Part shown: piece by piece, positions 13,883-27,463 of the stretch
Layout: each line of letters starts with the position of its first letter
How positions within the stretch are numbered: position 1 is the stretch's first letter
Origin: Daucus carota subsp. sativus
Lineage: Eukaryota > Streptophyta > Magnoliopsida > Apiales > Apiaceae
Assembly: GCF_001625215.2 (NCBI RefSeq)
Contig: NC_030381.2
Coordinates: forward strand, 35,896,689-35,960,688
Direction of reading: 5' to 3'
DNA length: 64,000 nt
The notes under the pieces: model-generated
Seen by the model: the letters and a program-made list of their open reading frames with translations, nothing else
The model's database searches: none
Told to the model about the DNA's origin: nothing
Program-made: the position numbers and the translations under genes

Positions 13883-15105
13883 TATTTTGTTCATTACGTT
13901 TGTAATATTCACATTTTCTCTAATAAGAAGATTCTTATTTCATATTTATAAGATAATACGAATATTGAACTTTCTATATAAATATAATATAACGAAAATA
14001 ATTTAATCTTAGAATCCTGCCTTATATTCTAATTTTAAAAAGAAACCATGTTGTGTTTCAAAAAAAAAAAAAAAAAAAAAAAGAAACCATGTTAACATCA
14101 AGTACCTTGTGGCTTGTTGTGATATGACTGATAAAGACATCGGCGGCTAACTGATATCGAAGAATCCTGTAATTTTGGTCTTCATCCCACCTCCGTATTA
14201 TTGTTTTTTTTTTTTTTTCCCAAGTATCAATTTTCATATCATAACTTATGAATCCTATCTGCTTGACTACTTGCATTTACATTGTTGAATTATAATAGTA
14301 CAGAGAATCCTTGGTAGATAGATATAAGATAATGATGATACTTTTACAAAGCTAATTGATGTGCTTGATGGTGTCACACTATCCACTGCAAGTAGTATTA
14401 TAACAATCTTTTACCAAAATAATAGTATAAAAAAGTATTGTTCTCTTCTTATATATATAAAAATCAATTCATTAATTAAAATTCATACAACATCTATAAA
14501 TTAAATCAAAATTGATAAATATCGTTGTTAAATCCTTTCTTCTTGGGAGGCAACTAAACGATTTGAAGATGACTTGAAAATATATACTTGTTTTTGAAAC
14601 GGAAGAAAACTATTAATAAGGGATCGACTAAAAGTATAAACTAGTGGAGTGCGAGTTCTTGAGAAATTATGTATGTTTTTTTATTTTTGATATGTTAACT
14701 ATTTTTTTAAGCAAAGGTATTCATAAGGTTGGTATTTTAACAATTATATGAGTTATATGGCTGAGGGCTTTCTTTCTCATGAACATTATTGGGATTGAGT
14801 AGCTTTTAAATTGCAAATGCTGTGTCTAATATCTTCAATGCTTCATGCTTTGGAACTTAGTGTCCACTAATATGCAACTAGGAACCCAAAAAGTGGCACA
14901 CTCAAGTTGACAAGAAGTCTAAAGAGACTGCTTTCATAGATGTTAGTATAACTTTTAAAGATAATATAAATGTCACTATAACAGAATCATATGACAGAGT
15001 TGTACAACAAACAATCAAAACGGTACACATCTAATGCCTAAGTTAAAGTACATTTGCATACAACTTAAACTCAGGTGTCATTGTTGTCGATTACGTCCGT
15101 TTAAG
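13184..15105. other. AT-rich intergenic region
   Basis: No gene supported over 1.9 kb. It contains a TTA/TTATTA microsatellite (about 13842-13880), an A-run at 14060-14081 and a T-run near 14204-14217. The end is the 3' flank of the galactosyltransferase gene. Confidence 0.65.
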
Positions 15106-18100
15106 TCATTCACAGCAGTCGGGCTTATGTTCTTTCTGCAGCTTCTCCCACAGGCATAAGACCATTCGCGGATTTTGGTAGTGCGCGAGGATGTAATTAG
15201 GCTCGCATCCCGCATTATAAAACCGTTCATCACTAATGTACTGCACTTCGTGACCACGTTCTTTGAATTTTTCGATCCATATTCCCATGGATACATCTTC
15301 TAATTTGAAAAGCTATAAATGCAGCAATTGAGCAATAAATTTCAAATTGAGAAGTATATTTAACTCATGAAAGCTGAATGACTTGACAATAAGATTTACT
15401 TGATTATGCACAAAGTACAAAATCTGTAATACACTACCTCATCTCTTAGTATTGTTCTTAGATTGCACTGGAAATTTTATTAGAGCAAGAGAAAATATTT
15501 TAAGCATTTTTAACAAACTCTACAAATAAAATTATAGGCCTTATAATTAATAATAAAATAACAGGGAAATACTTCCAGAAACCAAAGCAAATCTATCATT
15601 GAGCAAGGGGAAAACCATTAGGCAATGTACAGACTGAGAATGAATTTCTTACCTTGAGCTCTCTTTTTTGGTGCGCTTGCACAATAAATTTCGCAATATC
15701 TCTGGATATTATATAACCTGGACCATGAGCCCATGGCGGGTAGCTCTCATGTGGCCATTCCTGCCAAAGAAATCACAATCGTCCTTCATTCGAAGGTATT
15801 TTGCCAAACTTTCAATGATGGTAAGTTTGACAAAGACTAATACCTCGGTACTAATAAACCATTTGTTTTCCGCGTCTCTCTGGGGCTTTGACTCAAAAGA
15901 TATTAGACCATATAAGAGGCCATCAGAAGCCTTTTGCTTGAGACTAGACAGAACTTCATCTATCCTCACAAAAGCGTCATCGTCTGTCTTCATTATATAT
16001 TTAGCTGGGAGGATTTTGGTCTGCAGATATATTTATATATAATGTATTAGCAAATTCTTGCACCAAGTCAACTAGCCACTTCAATCTGTGCTTGAGAAGA
16101 GGTTAATTGATGAAAATATACGACTTAACATCTGATCTAAGGACCAATTATAAGCATGTCGTGATTATGAAAACGACAACAAATTTTAAACATAGTTAGC
16201 ATTCAAAGAAAAGATGATTAAATCACTTTCATAAATACAAGATCAACCAAAATAATACTTTCAATCAGCATGATGCAGGACAGCTTTAAGCCATCACAGC
16301 CCTTGCTATTTATTGCATGTACATCTACACAGCTATATCAGTGCATTTTACATTAAAATCATTTCGGGAAAAGGCTATCATTGTATGCCTCGTTAAGATG
16401 ACTGGTAGTAACCAAGTGTTTCATATCTGGTTTCTTTGATATGTTGGAACTGGATGCTTGTACCTAATTTATTTGCGCTAGTTATAGCTCCAGGGCAGTA
16501 GATCTGCAGGCCCTAAGACACCATTACCTTTCTGTAGATTAGTTCTCACAATTTCATATTTTGCCATAACCATTTATTATCATTTGTATTCAGTTTCATT
16601 GGTTTGTTGGAACAGGATGGTCATACCTAATTTACTTGCACAAGTTAGTTATAGCTCCAGGCAGTAGATCTGCAAAACTAAGTAAGAAGTAGTAATTACC
16701 TTCCATAATTTTAGTTCTCACCCTTTCAGATTTTGCCATATCATATACATTCATTTTAATTTGTCCTCCCTATAATATATCCCACCATTACATAATCCAT
16801 TATATTGTAAGCTATCAGTCATTTCCGCTAGCAGTTCATCAGCCTATATTACAACTAAGAATACAATTTTATGCAGATGTGAGGTTCTAGCATACTTAAC
16901 TAGAGGTAAGAGTTTGTTGTCCATACCTGATTTACAGATAAAGCAAAAACAATGATAAACATATACGTAAAATTACCCTGACTTACGAGCGCCAAAATAA
17001 AATAAAAGGCGAGATTCGAGAAAGTATATATCAAACTATACAACCTATCCTTTTGTGTCGCTGGTGGATCTTATGCAGTGTTAGTTATATTCATAATTAA
17101 GTTTGGAACTAGAGAGTAAATTCTAATGTAATAAGGATCACAATGGCAAACATGATGCTCGCATAGAACAAATATCAAGAGTTTTGGAAAAGGTAAACAT
17201 ACACATTTTTAAAACTACGTACCCCCATAGTGCATATTGCAATCGTTTTCAAACTGATCAGACTGTAGTAATCAACAAAAGGCATAAGCTGCATATCTCC
17301 ATAAGCTTGAGATTCTTTCCACAGCTGAAAGTTGACTTGAATATTCTTGTGCTGCAGGCATATAACATAAAGCGTGACCAAGCAAAGTCTAGCTATTTTT
17401 AAACATTTTCTGGTTATAGCAGCATATTGTTGGTAAAAGTAGATGATAACTTGAAAAATTAAAATCAATGCAAACGAAGTAGTTCATATAAATGTGAGAG
17501 GTTGCCTAATTAAAAAATATCTTTGAACAGTTAAACAGTTTATATATGAGAAGTACTCCTAACCCGAATACCATAACAGAGTAGAATGGAAAGATGGGCC
17601 AAGTACTTCTGTCTAGACGACCTTGGAACTTATCTGTATAATATATCTTGCGCCCCTAAGCCAGTTGCATTTTAGTTAAAAAATCAAAACTAAGGCTGGG
17701 ACCATATCTAGTGCCAAAAAAGTTGCAAGGCACAAGTTGCATGAAGAAGGGAGCTATCACATGCAAGCTTTCCAGATTAAATCTGGGGTACACAAAAGAA
17801 TATATTTGAATATTTAATATATTCCTCCTGTTTTTGATGCTCACTTACAAGGCCAGTGAAAAACCGAACTGCCACTTCCCCGGAACGTACAGCATCGTAC
17901 TGCATCCAGGATCTCCTTAATGCCATACGCCGATTAAAATTATTGCAAGAAGAGAATACCCCAATTAACAGTACAAGCCTTTTCTTGGCAGTTACTGGAG
18001 CTTTAAGGTGCTCAACATCTACAATCAAATCCAAATCTTCAGAAACAGGCAAACCTTTAGCAATGGCAGACACAGGTTCCACGTCACCCAATAGTCTAAC

Positions 18101-19811
18101 TCCATTAATCAACCATGGTTCAAGTTTCTGCATAAGCATATAGTTTGAGAGTAACTATCCCCTTTAACTTACAAATAAAATAGGATCACACAAACTCCAC
18201 TTCAACTGTGTGATTGCTAACAGAGGATACCGTACCTCCCTATACTCGAAAGATGTTTCATGCCGTCCATTCACACTCATGTGGAATCCCTCCACACCAG
18301 TCCACAAGGTGGCAGTGAATGGGCTACCTTCAGAAAATGGAAAATTGGCACTGACATGAGCACTCCCACTGGAAACATTTGATGATTGGTTGACACTAAG
18401 ATTACTAGCATGAGCAATTTCTTCTTCAGCACTTGTGGCGACTTCTTCGTTACATTTTGCCAGTCCATCAACTGATAGAGACTAAAAATATGTCAAATAG
18501 TAGTCGAACAACAAAATCTCATTTATTGACAGAACGAAGAAGAAAAAAAAAGACAAAATTTTACTACAAAAAAAACTACTAATAGCTCAATTTCAAGTAC
18601 AGTGATAAGCAATTACCCTTGCAGATATATACTTAAAAAATTCAAAGCTGATTTAGAAGTTGAGAAAAAAAAAGAAGGAAAACCAGTTTTCGAAGCCATC
18701 AAAAAGGAAACAAAAGCTATCTTAGCTTAAATCATGTGCTATCAACAATATCAAATAGGTGAAACTTATTTCTAGTTCTCCTATTTTGATAAATAAAATA
18801 AGGTCTGATATCATATTGGTATTGCTCTACCACCACTAACTAAGAGGGTCAAGCACCAAGTACAAGCTTCATGTTCAGGTGTGTAAACATGCAAGTACAA
18901 ACTTCTTCTGCACATAATAACATGTAATACTGCTATCCGTATAAGCCAAGATTTATTATGATAAATATACACAACATTGTTGCATAGATTGAGCTACAGC
19001 TACAAGCATTGACTATAAAACGAAAGAAAATATACTAAATACCGTTCGTGGTGTTAATGGAATGATGATTAGGACACCTTTCTTCCTTCCCCCAACCAGT
19101 CTCATTGGTCCATGTATTCTGAACTATAATGGGCTCCTTTGTCAAATTTTCTCCAGGTAAAAATACATTAAAATGCAAAACTATTGGAGGATTTTGTTCT
19201 TCCGGAAATTTTGAGGCTACAAGTTCGATTGTAAAGTTTCCCTGTCCCCTATTGGGAATTCCTATTAACGTGACCGACGAATCCTCAACTAAACCACAAG
19301 GAATTTCAAGAATGTATCCACTACCAGATGTTGATGTATTCAAACCACTCGGCATGCCAACATAGTAAGGGCATTTCTTGTCATTCTGGATGTTATCATT
19401 CAACTGGGAGGATTTATCTTTCTCAATCAATGACAATAACTCTTTCCATGACACAGCAGCCTCTTTAATGCCTTGAAATGTTTCAGGTAAAGCATCTGAC
19501 CTTGAAAGAAGCATACGCATCTGAGACCAAACAAGCAAAACCTTTGACTCTTCTTCAGACATATTCCTAAAAGCATAGAGGTCATCAAGTCCTTCGACGT
19601 CAACAAAGTGGGGCCTTTTCTCAGGATTTTGGACAGTTTCAGTTTTCACTGTATTAGAACTATCTCCACTCTCAGTAGAATCTTTAGACAAATGGCTATT
19701 AAAAAAATCATAAGCTGACTGCTTATGCGGCTGTTTTCCTACAAAGCTGTACCGAAGAAGTAAAATCAAACCAAGTCCTACTATCAACACTCCTCCAGAC
19801 CAATTCTTCAT
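15106..19811 (-). CDS. GT31 beta-1,3-galactosyltransferase with galectin domain (hydroxyproline O-galactosyltransferase-like)
   Basis: Seven exons: 19043-19811, 18236-18471, 17849-18127, 17223-17351, 15844-16020, 15653-15760 and 15106-15312. All introns are GT-AG and phases close exactly to 634 aa. A type II Golgi anchor lies at residues ~5-22. A galectin domain covers about 160-335 ([11 protein letters not shown] ... [23 protein letters not shown]). The GT31 domain follows: [26 protein letters not shown]-like [20 protein letters not shown], the donor/metal motif KTDDDAFVR, and [23 protein letters not shown]. Plant relatives (GALT1-6) add galactose to arabinogalactan-protein hydroxyprolines or to N-glycans. 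The N-terminus looks closest to GALT3-type proteins, by eye only. A leader donor near 20394 suggests a 5' UTR intron. Confidence 0.93.
16440..16770. repeat. Direct repeat within galactosyltransferase intron 4
   Basis: A segment beginning GTTGGAACTGGATG at about 16443 and containing CAGTAGATCTGCA is repeated in diverged form from about 16608. The two copies of roughly 165 bp share the same order of landmarks, including TTAGTTCTCAC and TTTTGCCATA. Non-coding. Confidence 0.6.
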
Positions 19812-21940
19812 CCCCACTAACTCTCAAACTTAAACATACAATCGCTCCACATACATATAACTGAACTCAAAGGACCCTTGTATTGAAATTCGATACTAGC
19901 CCTGTTCCCAAAAATCAATTTCTACGATTCTAACAAATTCTCACAAAAACAATAGCTTCACGCAATATTAACCACCAATCCTGAAAAATCGCATCGCCAC
20001 GTATCGAACTTCATCCTAATGTACCAACCTTCCCCTTATCTCCATACCCTGCACCAAACTTCAATCATTACGCCATCCCAACAACTACTTCTTGCAAACA
20101 GTGCTCACAAATCAGGATCATACAGCAAGAATATGCAAAATGGAATCTAACAACACTATAACAATAGACTCAAAAATACAAACTTGAGTTATGTTGTAAC
20201 ATAAAAATGAAAGTAATGACAATTAACCAAGCTAAAAAGTCAAAAAAGCTAAAAATAATGAGTGTAGTTAAGAAAGATGGGAACTTTATAACATTGCAAG
20301 AAAATCAATACTGAACAAGTTCAAGAACAAAGAAAATAAAAAAAAAATGAAAAAGATGTTAAAGTCTGCTAACTAAAAAGAATGAGAGAGATACCTGTGA
20401 TGGGTATTTCAAATACTTGTTGATTTTTGCAACATGGATCTTTAGACTTTGAGCTGGGGAGCTGCCTTGTCACTTCTTCATGTTTTGCTGTTTGTGCTCG
20501 GACACGACGTCGTTTTCGTAGTTTCTCCACTTCTCACCGCTTCCAGTTTTGTCCTTGCTCTTACAATTTTGTACCAGCTCTTTTGACATTTGTTTTAAAT
20601 ATTTATTTTTAAATAAAAATGAGTTGTGTTAGGATCGCAGTCGTTTTCGATTGACATAATTTTTTGAATAATTAATTTTAATAATTAAAATAAATATTAA
20701 TAAGTAGATCTTTAAAGAAATTTATAAATAAAATGACTGAAACTATGTTTAGATCAAAATATGTGATATATACTTGTAAAATATGACGAATTAAAAAACA
20801 CTCATATAATATATTGATTGACACAACAAAACTCTCTCAGATTTAGTCTCTATAAAGTTTAGTGTAAAACTAGTGTATTGTACTGGTCAATTTTAGTATT
20901 ATATAAATCTATATCGAGTTATTATTATGTATAAATCTATCAGATTTTTAATAAAATATAAAACCAGATCTTGATCAAGATAATAAAATAACATGATATC
21001 AATGGTTAGTTTATTTTGAATATATTTAATTCTAAACAAAATTATAATAAAGTGATGATATTTGGTATTGTTTAAATATTGAAATAAAATAATTTATATT
21101 TAATTTTTACACGTTATTAACAAGGCTTGAACTTGAATTGATATATAGTATCCTAATTACTAAATACAAAATATTTCTCAGTATAAAACAACTTAACGAT
21201 TTTAATCTATTCAAAAGATCAAAATTTGATCAGAAATAACTGAATATTAGTTTTGACTTTTAAATGATCATAGGAGATTCATTTTCTCTCATTTAAAAAT
21301 ATTAAATTTTGACAGAATGATTGGCATTTTTTAGCTAAATTTTTAGCGAAATCCATTCTTTTGTCCACATGGTACCTCAGAGACGAGAGAAAATGAGAAA
21401 TGTTCTTTTAGGGTTGCTCTGAATTCATGCATGGAAGAATTTTGACGATCATTGTCGTTCTCTGGAAGAAGAAAAAAAAAACACTATATATGTCCTTCAC
21501 TCTCTTACAATTACAATGTATTTCAAATTTTTTGATCGAAGAAAAGAAGAAGATAAAACGAGAGAAGAGAAAATTTTGATAAAAAGTGACAAGAGTGAGA
21601 GCTTCTCTTCAAATCATTTCATTTTTAGAGAGAAGATTTCGAAAGAAACTTGAAAGAATTTTCTTCTCTCGTATTTTCAACTCAGGAGCAAGTGTCATTG
21701 TTTGGTCCGATTTACACAATCTTATTGCTAGAAGCCACGGATTTAATCGAAACTATTTTCAAAGACAGTCTGTGATGCACAAGACCTTGAAACCAAGATG
21801 CATAAGCTTAAGATGTCTGTTAAGTGCCAAGACACTCAAAGCAAATAAAATACCATACTCCAGGTTTATCAGGCCAAAGAAAACTAAATACCATGCAGAC
21901 TAATAGACATAAAATTCACGACAAAACACCCGAGTTCTGA
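19812..21940. other. Galactosyltransferase leader and AT-rich intergenic DNA
   Basis: Positions 19812-20394 look like the 5' leader with a possible intron (donor ACAG|GTATCT on minus at about 20394). From 20600 to 21500 the sequence is very AT-rich with no gene. A purine-rich stretch spans 21535-21600. A 105-codon frame at 21586-21903 shows no family features. Confidence 0.5.
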
Positions 21941-22009
21941 TTTAGTCACACATAATAATAACTAGTTCTTGATCCATCCTCCAGAGTCCCGCCAAATGAC
22001 TTGCTTTTC
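21900..22009 (-). other. Probable 3' UTR exon of hAT-derived gene 1
   Basis: An acceptor CAG precedes 22009 on the minus strand, followed by GAAAAGCAAGTCATTTGG. The same landmark follows an acceptor in the matching place of copies 2 (26882) and 3 (32417). This would be spliced to the donor at 23191. Exact 3' end not determined. Confidence 0.5.
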
Positions 22010-23209
22010 CTGAAATATTATATACATATATGCAAAACGTAAGAACGGAAAATAAGCCACAGCAGCAAGAAGAAAGAAAGGCAGTGCAACTAGAAGATAT
22101 ATCAATATGGCTTATGATCCAGAAGCTCACTAGCTCAGAGCAGAAGACACTATGATACTGGAAGGAATTTCACAAGGAGACTTGCTTCTGTGATTCGAAC
22201 CCATAACAGATACGCAAGTAGGCATTTGACCATCACAGTATCACACCACACGACTTTCAAGAAGATATGAAACTACAGTAGTACACCCCTTGCAAATTTG
22301 TTGGTTGCTTGGGGAAATATATGAGAATGAAAGAGTTGGGTGCCTGACAGGCTTCAAAACTTCTGCTGTCATGGCACGGAACTTTTAGACTTGTAAATTT
22401 TTTCTCGTAACATATAAACTCTGGTGTAAAATGAGAAGAAAAAAGGTATTTCCAGTTTTCCACTGCTTAAATATATATCTCTCATTACCTCTATCCTTCT
22501 TTCATCATCTTTTCAAAATTATGAAACCCATAATAGCTAATAACAGATGCTTACACAGATTTCTCTTAAAGCAGTCCCTTGACTACCAACTTTAAAATGC
22601 CAACAACAAATAGTATGCTTATGTATAATAATTCGTGAAACTTAACAACACTTGTAAGAATGGGCTTAGTTTAGCCATAGAGAATCCACCCACAAAAGAA
22701 ATTAGGCAAAACTGATAAGGAAACAGATTTTATGCAGTCAAATTTGTCCACAGACCTATTTCCACCCACCCCGTGATTTATACATGGAAATATTAACTTT
22801 TTTATGAAAGAATAACATAAAAGATGACAAGGTTAAACTTAGTACTAGAGACTGCATAATTTCTGCCAAGTAAAAGGTGAAAACTGATAGTTGGCACTGA
22901 ATGCGTTCATGCATGAATGCTTAAATTTAATGTAGCCCTTCAGTAAATACTAAGTTTTGACACGTAAAAAAGCTATTGGCACAAGTTATTGAAGATTTTC
23001 TAAGAAACTAGATACATAATTATTCTGCAGAAAACAAGGATTAAAAAATAATTTATTTATGTGTAAGTAATATATATTATGGTTGATGACCTAAATATGG
23101 GCAGCTATAGCCCAGTAAAAGTAAAAACAGAACAATTAGGATATAATTTGGCGAAGGACATTATCTATACGAAGGTTCATGTAAGCTCACCTCACTAAGT
23201 CAACAGATC

Positions 23210-24904
23210 TCAGTACTTTGGAGAATAGCTCCGAGTGCACGCCAAGGCATTAATTAGAACTGGTCCTAACGAATCAAGAGATTTATCAGCCATTCGATAA
23301 TCCTGGTAAACAAAAGCTTCATATGAACTGGCTACAGAGAATGGTATTGCTAAAAGGTCGCGCGCCATCTTGGACAGTACAGGATACTTGGGGCTTTCGG
23401 TTCTCCACCAACTCATTAAGTCGAAATCCTTCGTCCATGGCAAGACAGGCTCATCAAAGTACCATTCCAGTTCAGACTTTGGGGGTTGATCACCTGGTTT
23501 AATAAACTCATTATACTCATCCATACAATTAAACCCAAAGTTGCAGTTTTTTAGTCTCTCAAGTGTATGCATAGGGAGATCTTCTTCTTCTTCTTCCAAA
23601 GTTTCTTCTTCAGAATCTCGATCAGGGGGCTTTAACTCAGAAGGCTTTGATTCAGAAAGTTTCGAAGATTTCAGTGCTTCAGTACTATGCATCTTATAAT
23701 CATCATATATCCCCCGAATGGCCTCCAGAATAGTTGTGACTTTTGAGTTTCCGGAGTTATCATCATACTTCAAAAAGGAAAATTCTATATATTTCATCTT
23801 ACAGCGCGGATCCATCACAGTAGCGATAGCCAATAACAAAAACATGTCATTCCAGTACTCATCAAACTTCTGTAGCAGATCTGTAGCTAGATCCAACCTG
23901 TCAGTACTCATAGATTCTTTCCTCAAGCTTGCCTGAAGCTGATGCAGATTATGAAGATATAGGCTGGCTGTAGGATTTTTTGTGAAGAACAATACTTCTG
24001 CTGCATTATATATGTATGCCACCAGTCTACAAACATATCTAAGTTTCTTCCATTCTTTCTCATCGGGTAAGTCCTCATGCTCGGAATGATATTGCTCCAA
24101 AAATTTTCCTTTAGCCTCCAAATCTATTGCTTCTTGTAGACTGCTTAATGTAATATGCCAATGAGAGGAACGTACTGACAATCTATCAATGATATCTTCA
24201 ATTTCTTCAAAAGCCACTTCCACCATTTGACATAAAAGATTCGAACAACAATATATTCCAAATTGCTGGCACTTAATTTGTAGCTTTTTCTTCTCATTAG
24301 GGAGATTCTTCAAAGTCTCGATCATGTCATCATATTCAGATCTGTCTCTGGGTGTTATGGTGGATATCTTTTTCTCAATGTGAAAATCTGAAAGGCATTT
24401 CAAAATGGTCTTCTCAGCGCCATTTTTAAAGATGTGGTCTGTATCAATATAACAAATAACCCATGACTTTGGTTCCCAGTTATCATCAATAAAGTGAGCT
24501 CTTAAGCACAAATAGTCAAAAACTGTTCGTCCTTCAGGAAGCTCAAGACTATAATAATCATAAGTGTCTCGCCTGAGTATGTCCATCGACAGGGCAATCA
24601 ACCCGTCCAATTTTTCCATAGTCTGCACAACTTTTGCTTTCTCTTCTTGATAAACCTTCAAGCAACTACGTTTTAGTTCAAGATAACTAAAAGGAAAGCT
24701 TGGGTTCATCATCATTGTCAACTTTTTTATAGATGAAAAAGAAATTTCTGCTGAGCAAACAAACCTTCCCATTGATTCATAAACTCCCTCCACATTGATA
24801 CCAGACTCATTATTGGAAGCAGGATTGGCTTGTTGCTTGTCAGCTCTAGAAAAGTATCTAGTAATACGATTGCTTTCTTCAAATTTACGTTTACCCTTAT
24901 CCAT
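23210..24904 (-). CDS. hAT transposase-derived protein, copy 1 (564 aa)
   Basis: Intronless coding region; the ATG at 24904 lies two bases after an acceptor (CAG before 24906). Residues ~47-110 follow the hAT pattern SFSSIKKLTMMMNPSFPFS...CLKVY...LIALSMDIL. Then LRAHFIDDNWEPKSW (134-148), the DUF4413/RNase-H-like FFTKNPTASLYLHNL...FDEYWND...LAIATVMDPRCKMKYIEF, and the C-terminal dimerisation region SWWRTESPKYPVLSKMARDL. No BED zinc finger is present. By eye, the second catalytic Asp is replaced (R186) and the Glu of the ASE motif by Tyr528, while D108 is kept. A Ser/Pro/Glu-rich linker lies at ~430-460. It resembles RICESLEEPER/DAYSLEEPER-type domesticated transposases, although those usually keep the zinc finger. 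Function unknown. Confidence 0.8.
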   Translation of the reverse strand: MDKGKRKFEESNRITRYFSRADKQQANPASNNESGINVEGVYESMGRFVCSAEISFSSIKKLTMMMNPSFPFSYLELKRSCLKVYQEEKAKVVQTMEKLDGLIALSMDILRRDTYDYYSLELPEGRTVFDYLCLRAHFIDDNWEPKSWVICYIDTDHIFKNGAEKTILKCLSDFHIEKKISTITPRDRSEYDDMIETLKNLPNEKKKLQIKCQQFGIYCCSNLLCQMVEVAFEEIEDIIDRLSVRSSHWHITLSSLQEAIDLEAKGKFLEQYHSEHEDLPDEKEWKKLRYVCRLVAYIYNAAEVLFFTKNPTASLYLHNLHQLQASLRKESMSTDRLDLATDLLQKFDEYWNDMFLLLAIATVMDPRCKMKYIEFSFLKYDDNSGNSKVTTILEAIRGIYDDYKMHSTEALKSSKLSESKPSELKPPDRDSEEETLEEEEEDLPMHTLERLKNCNFGFNCMDEYNEFIKPGDQPPKSELEWYFDEPVLPWTKDFDLMSWWRTESPKYPVLSKMARDLLAIPFSVASSYEAFVYQDYRMADKSLDSLGPVLINALACTRSYSPKY

Positions 24905-24924
24905 ATCTGAAAAACACAATGCGA

Positions 24925-25190
24925 GTGTAAAGAACAATTGTGTATGCCACAAGCCAACATCAACATAAAATATAGCCGAAGTCTTCCACATATATATATT
25001 CTACCGTGTTTGTGTTTATACCTCCTTATCACTCGCTTCGCTGTTTAAAAGTGTGTGTAAAAGAACAATTGTGTATGCCACAAGCCAACATCAACATAAA
25101 ATATAGCCGAAGTCTTCCACATATATATATTCTACCGTGTTTGTGTTTATACATCCTTTTCACTCGCTTCGCTGTTTAAAAGTGTGTTTA
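24925..25190. repeat. Tandem duplication of ~131 bp in the leader intron
   Basis: Two adjacent near-identical copies (about 24925-25055 and 25056-25190) lie inside the intron before the ATG of hAT-derived gene 1. Copies 2 and 3 have nothing equivalent. Confidence 0.85.
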
Positions 25191-25716
25191 GAAGCTGTTC
25201 GATATTTAGCCTCATCCAAATCCTTATTAATGAATTGCACATTGTATGAGAATTGAGGTATTTAATAATCACATCTAGGCTTCCAACTCCATTTTTTTAT
25301 AATTAACGCAATCCAACCAAATGCAGTCATACCTTCTGTTTCTACTACAAGTTCAATACTGAATCAATTTTATCATAACAATTACAAACAACAAAATGAA
25401 TGGGGACAGATCCCTAACGATATATAAAGAAATATGCTATCAATTTCTGATGAAAAATAAAGCAATCACAAAAACCCTAGTACAAACCCTTAACCTAAAA
25501 AATTATTTTTATTTCCGAAATAATACATTTTTGGCGGGAAAATTACTTTCTTTATTCAAACACACTACATAGAGATGGACAAAAAAGAACCCTAGAAACC
25601 AACTTCATTGCAATACATTATGCATATTCAGTTTAATGGATCTCATATATAACATTAGCAACCAAATGCATATGAATTTTCATGTAGATTAATTTGATTA
25701 AACAGATAGAAGATAC

Positions 25717-25770
25717 CTTAAGTCGAGGAAGAAAGACAGGGAGAGCCAAAAGCCACAGAGCGTGTAGTCG
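25717..25770 (-). other. Probable 5' UTR exon of hAT-derived gene 1
   Basis: A good donor (TAAG|GTATCT, exon end 25717) faces the acceptor at 24906, implying an 810-bp leader intron. Copies 2 and 3 have donors in matching places (30810, 35998). The transcription start is not resolved. Confidence 0.5.
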
Positions 25771-26599
25771 TATAAGAGTCTTATGTTTGACAAATTTATA
25801 GTGGGTGTTGATGGGCTTACGAAGTTTTACAGGCCCAATACATATGTTAGGTGTTGATTCAGTTTACTGGTCAGAAGACTCAGAACTCAGATCTGTTGGA
25901 CATGAAAATGTTTTTTTTTTTTTGGGCAGTTATTTGGGACATATAATTCCGCCCAAACCTTTAGCCGAAAAGTTGAAATTATGAAAAAGATTGTAGAGTA
26001 ATTTCTGATTTAATATAAATTATATTTGTCTACAAATTTGATTATCATTTGATATTTGATTATATTTATCTAATAAAGATTATTTTCATATATTTTTCGT
26101 TTAATTAATTGTATTATCTTTAATATTGATTCATATATTATCAAGACTTTCTCGTGAACTTAACCTTATCTCTGTATAGATAATTATCGGGAATTTGTTT
26201 GATTATCATTTTTTTACTAACATTGCATTATAAATGATCTTGAAATTTTACATAAAATAGATGATGAAGATGGAGTCCTACTCAAGTCCTTGCTAGTTGC
26301 TACCATTTTATTCGTTTCAGAATGGGTATTAAAATTTAAATATGACAAACCCTGCTCAAATCCCTTGCTATTTGCTAGCTTTAAAAAAAATATTAAAACT
26401 AAACAAAGTTTTTATTATCGTACAAGACTGAAGAAACTTATGGCTAATGATCGATGAAGTCAGTTGTCTAGAATTTGTTTATGTTTTCTTGAAATAAAGA
26501 ATAATTATCTGTAGTAACCTTGCAATTTTTTCTAACACATACAAATTATCTTTTATCAAAAGAAAATTTAATTAATGGCTGATACGCAAATAGGAAAGT
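25771..26599. other. Spacer between hAT-derived genes 1 and 2
   Basis: AT-rich, no gene. About 26150-26580 is related to pieces of 31080-32170, so the tandem unit includes this spacer. Transposon termini bracketing the units were looked for and not found. Confidence 0.55.
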
Positions 26600-26882
26600 A
26601 ATAGAAAGCATTGTAATGTCTACTAAAATACTTCAAACAAATCGCACAATACTAGAAGTTAGCGTTTTCTGCCAAAAGGAAACTAGATCTAATGCAATGC
26701 AAACACATAATACTTGAAGTCAGCGTTTTCTGCCAAAAGGAAACTAGATCTAATGCAATGCAAACTACTCACGAACGAAGCCAACAAACAAAATCCATGA
26801 CAAAACCACCAATGCTTTGATCCGATGATGCAGGATCCACGCCTCCTGATTCCTGAACCCCTTCCAGATGACTTGCTATTCC
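26600..26882 (-). other. Probable 3' UTR exon of hAT-derived gene 2
   Basis: Begins after an acceptor CAG (exon start 26882) with GGAATAGCAAGTCATCTGG, matching 32417 downward in copy 3. A 60-bp segment is duplicated in tandem within it at about 26645-26765. Would be spliced to the donor at 28818. Confidence 0.5.
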
Positions 26883-27463
26883 CTGACAAATATATGCAGA
26901 AATCAGGCAAGTCATGTCCACTGCAACAGCAATAAGACATTAAGTAAAAGATATTTCGGTGAGACTTAATAATGAGCTACATCACACAGAAAACATAAAC
27001 TAGAAGATGGCAAGACTTGTGAGCTACACATCACAACAGCCTGAAACCAGAACATATATTTATTATTAATTGAACCCATTAACAAACGTATATGCATAAT
27101 GCATGTATATAATTTTACCATCACATCACGCATGATTCTTATGTAAACCCAGCAAATCAATTGCTTATTTGCATAGACATATGAGAATTAAACAAGAGTA
27201 GAGTACCTGAACTGACCCAGCTTTACATTTTTACTTGGGGTACCACAAAACTTCCTGACTCTTGAACTTTTTCCCAAAGAAGAAAAAGATAATTGTGTGA
27301 AAATGATATGGCATTTCTAAATGGATCCAAAAGATAAAAAAATGATACACAATGAATATACATACATACATATATATATATATATCCTTCTCTCTCAGAA
27401 CTTTTTCCAAAAAAAAAGAAAAGAAATAAATTGCGTGAAGATTATATAGCATTTCTAAATGGA

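Noticed and set aside
21586-21903. 105-codon plus frame
   Set aside because: Basic, low-complexity start, no conserved domain, and in AT-rich spacer. Not supported.
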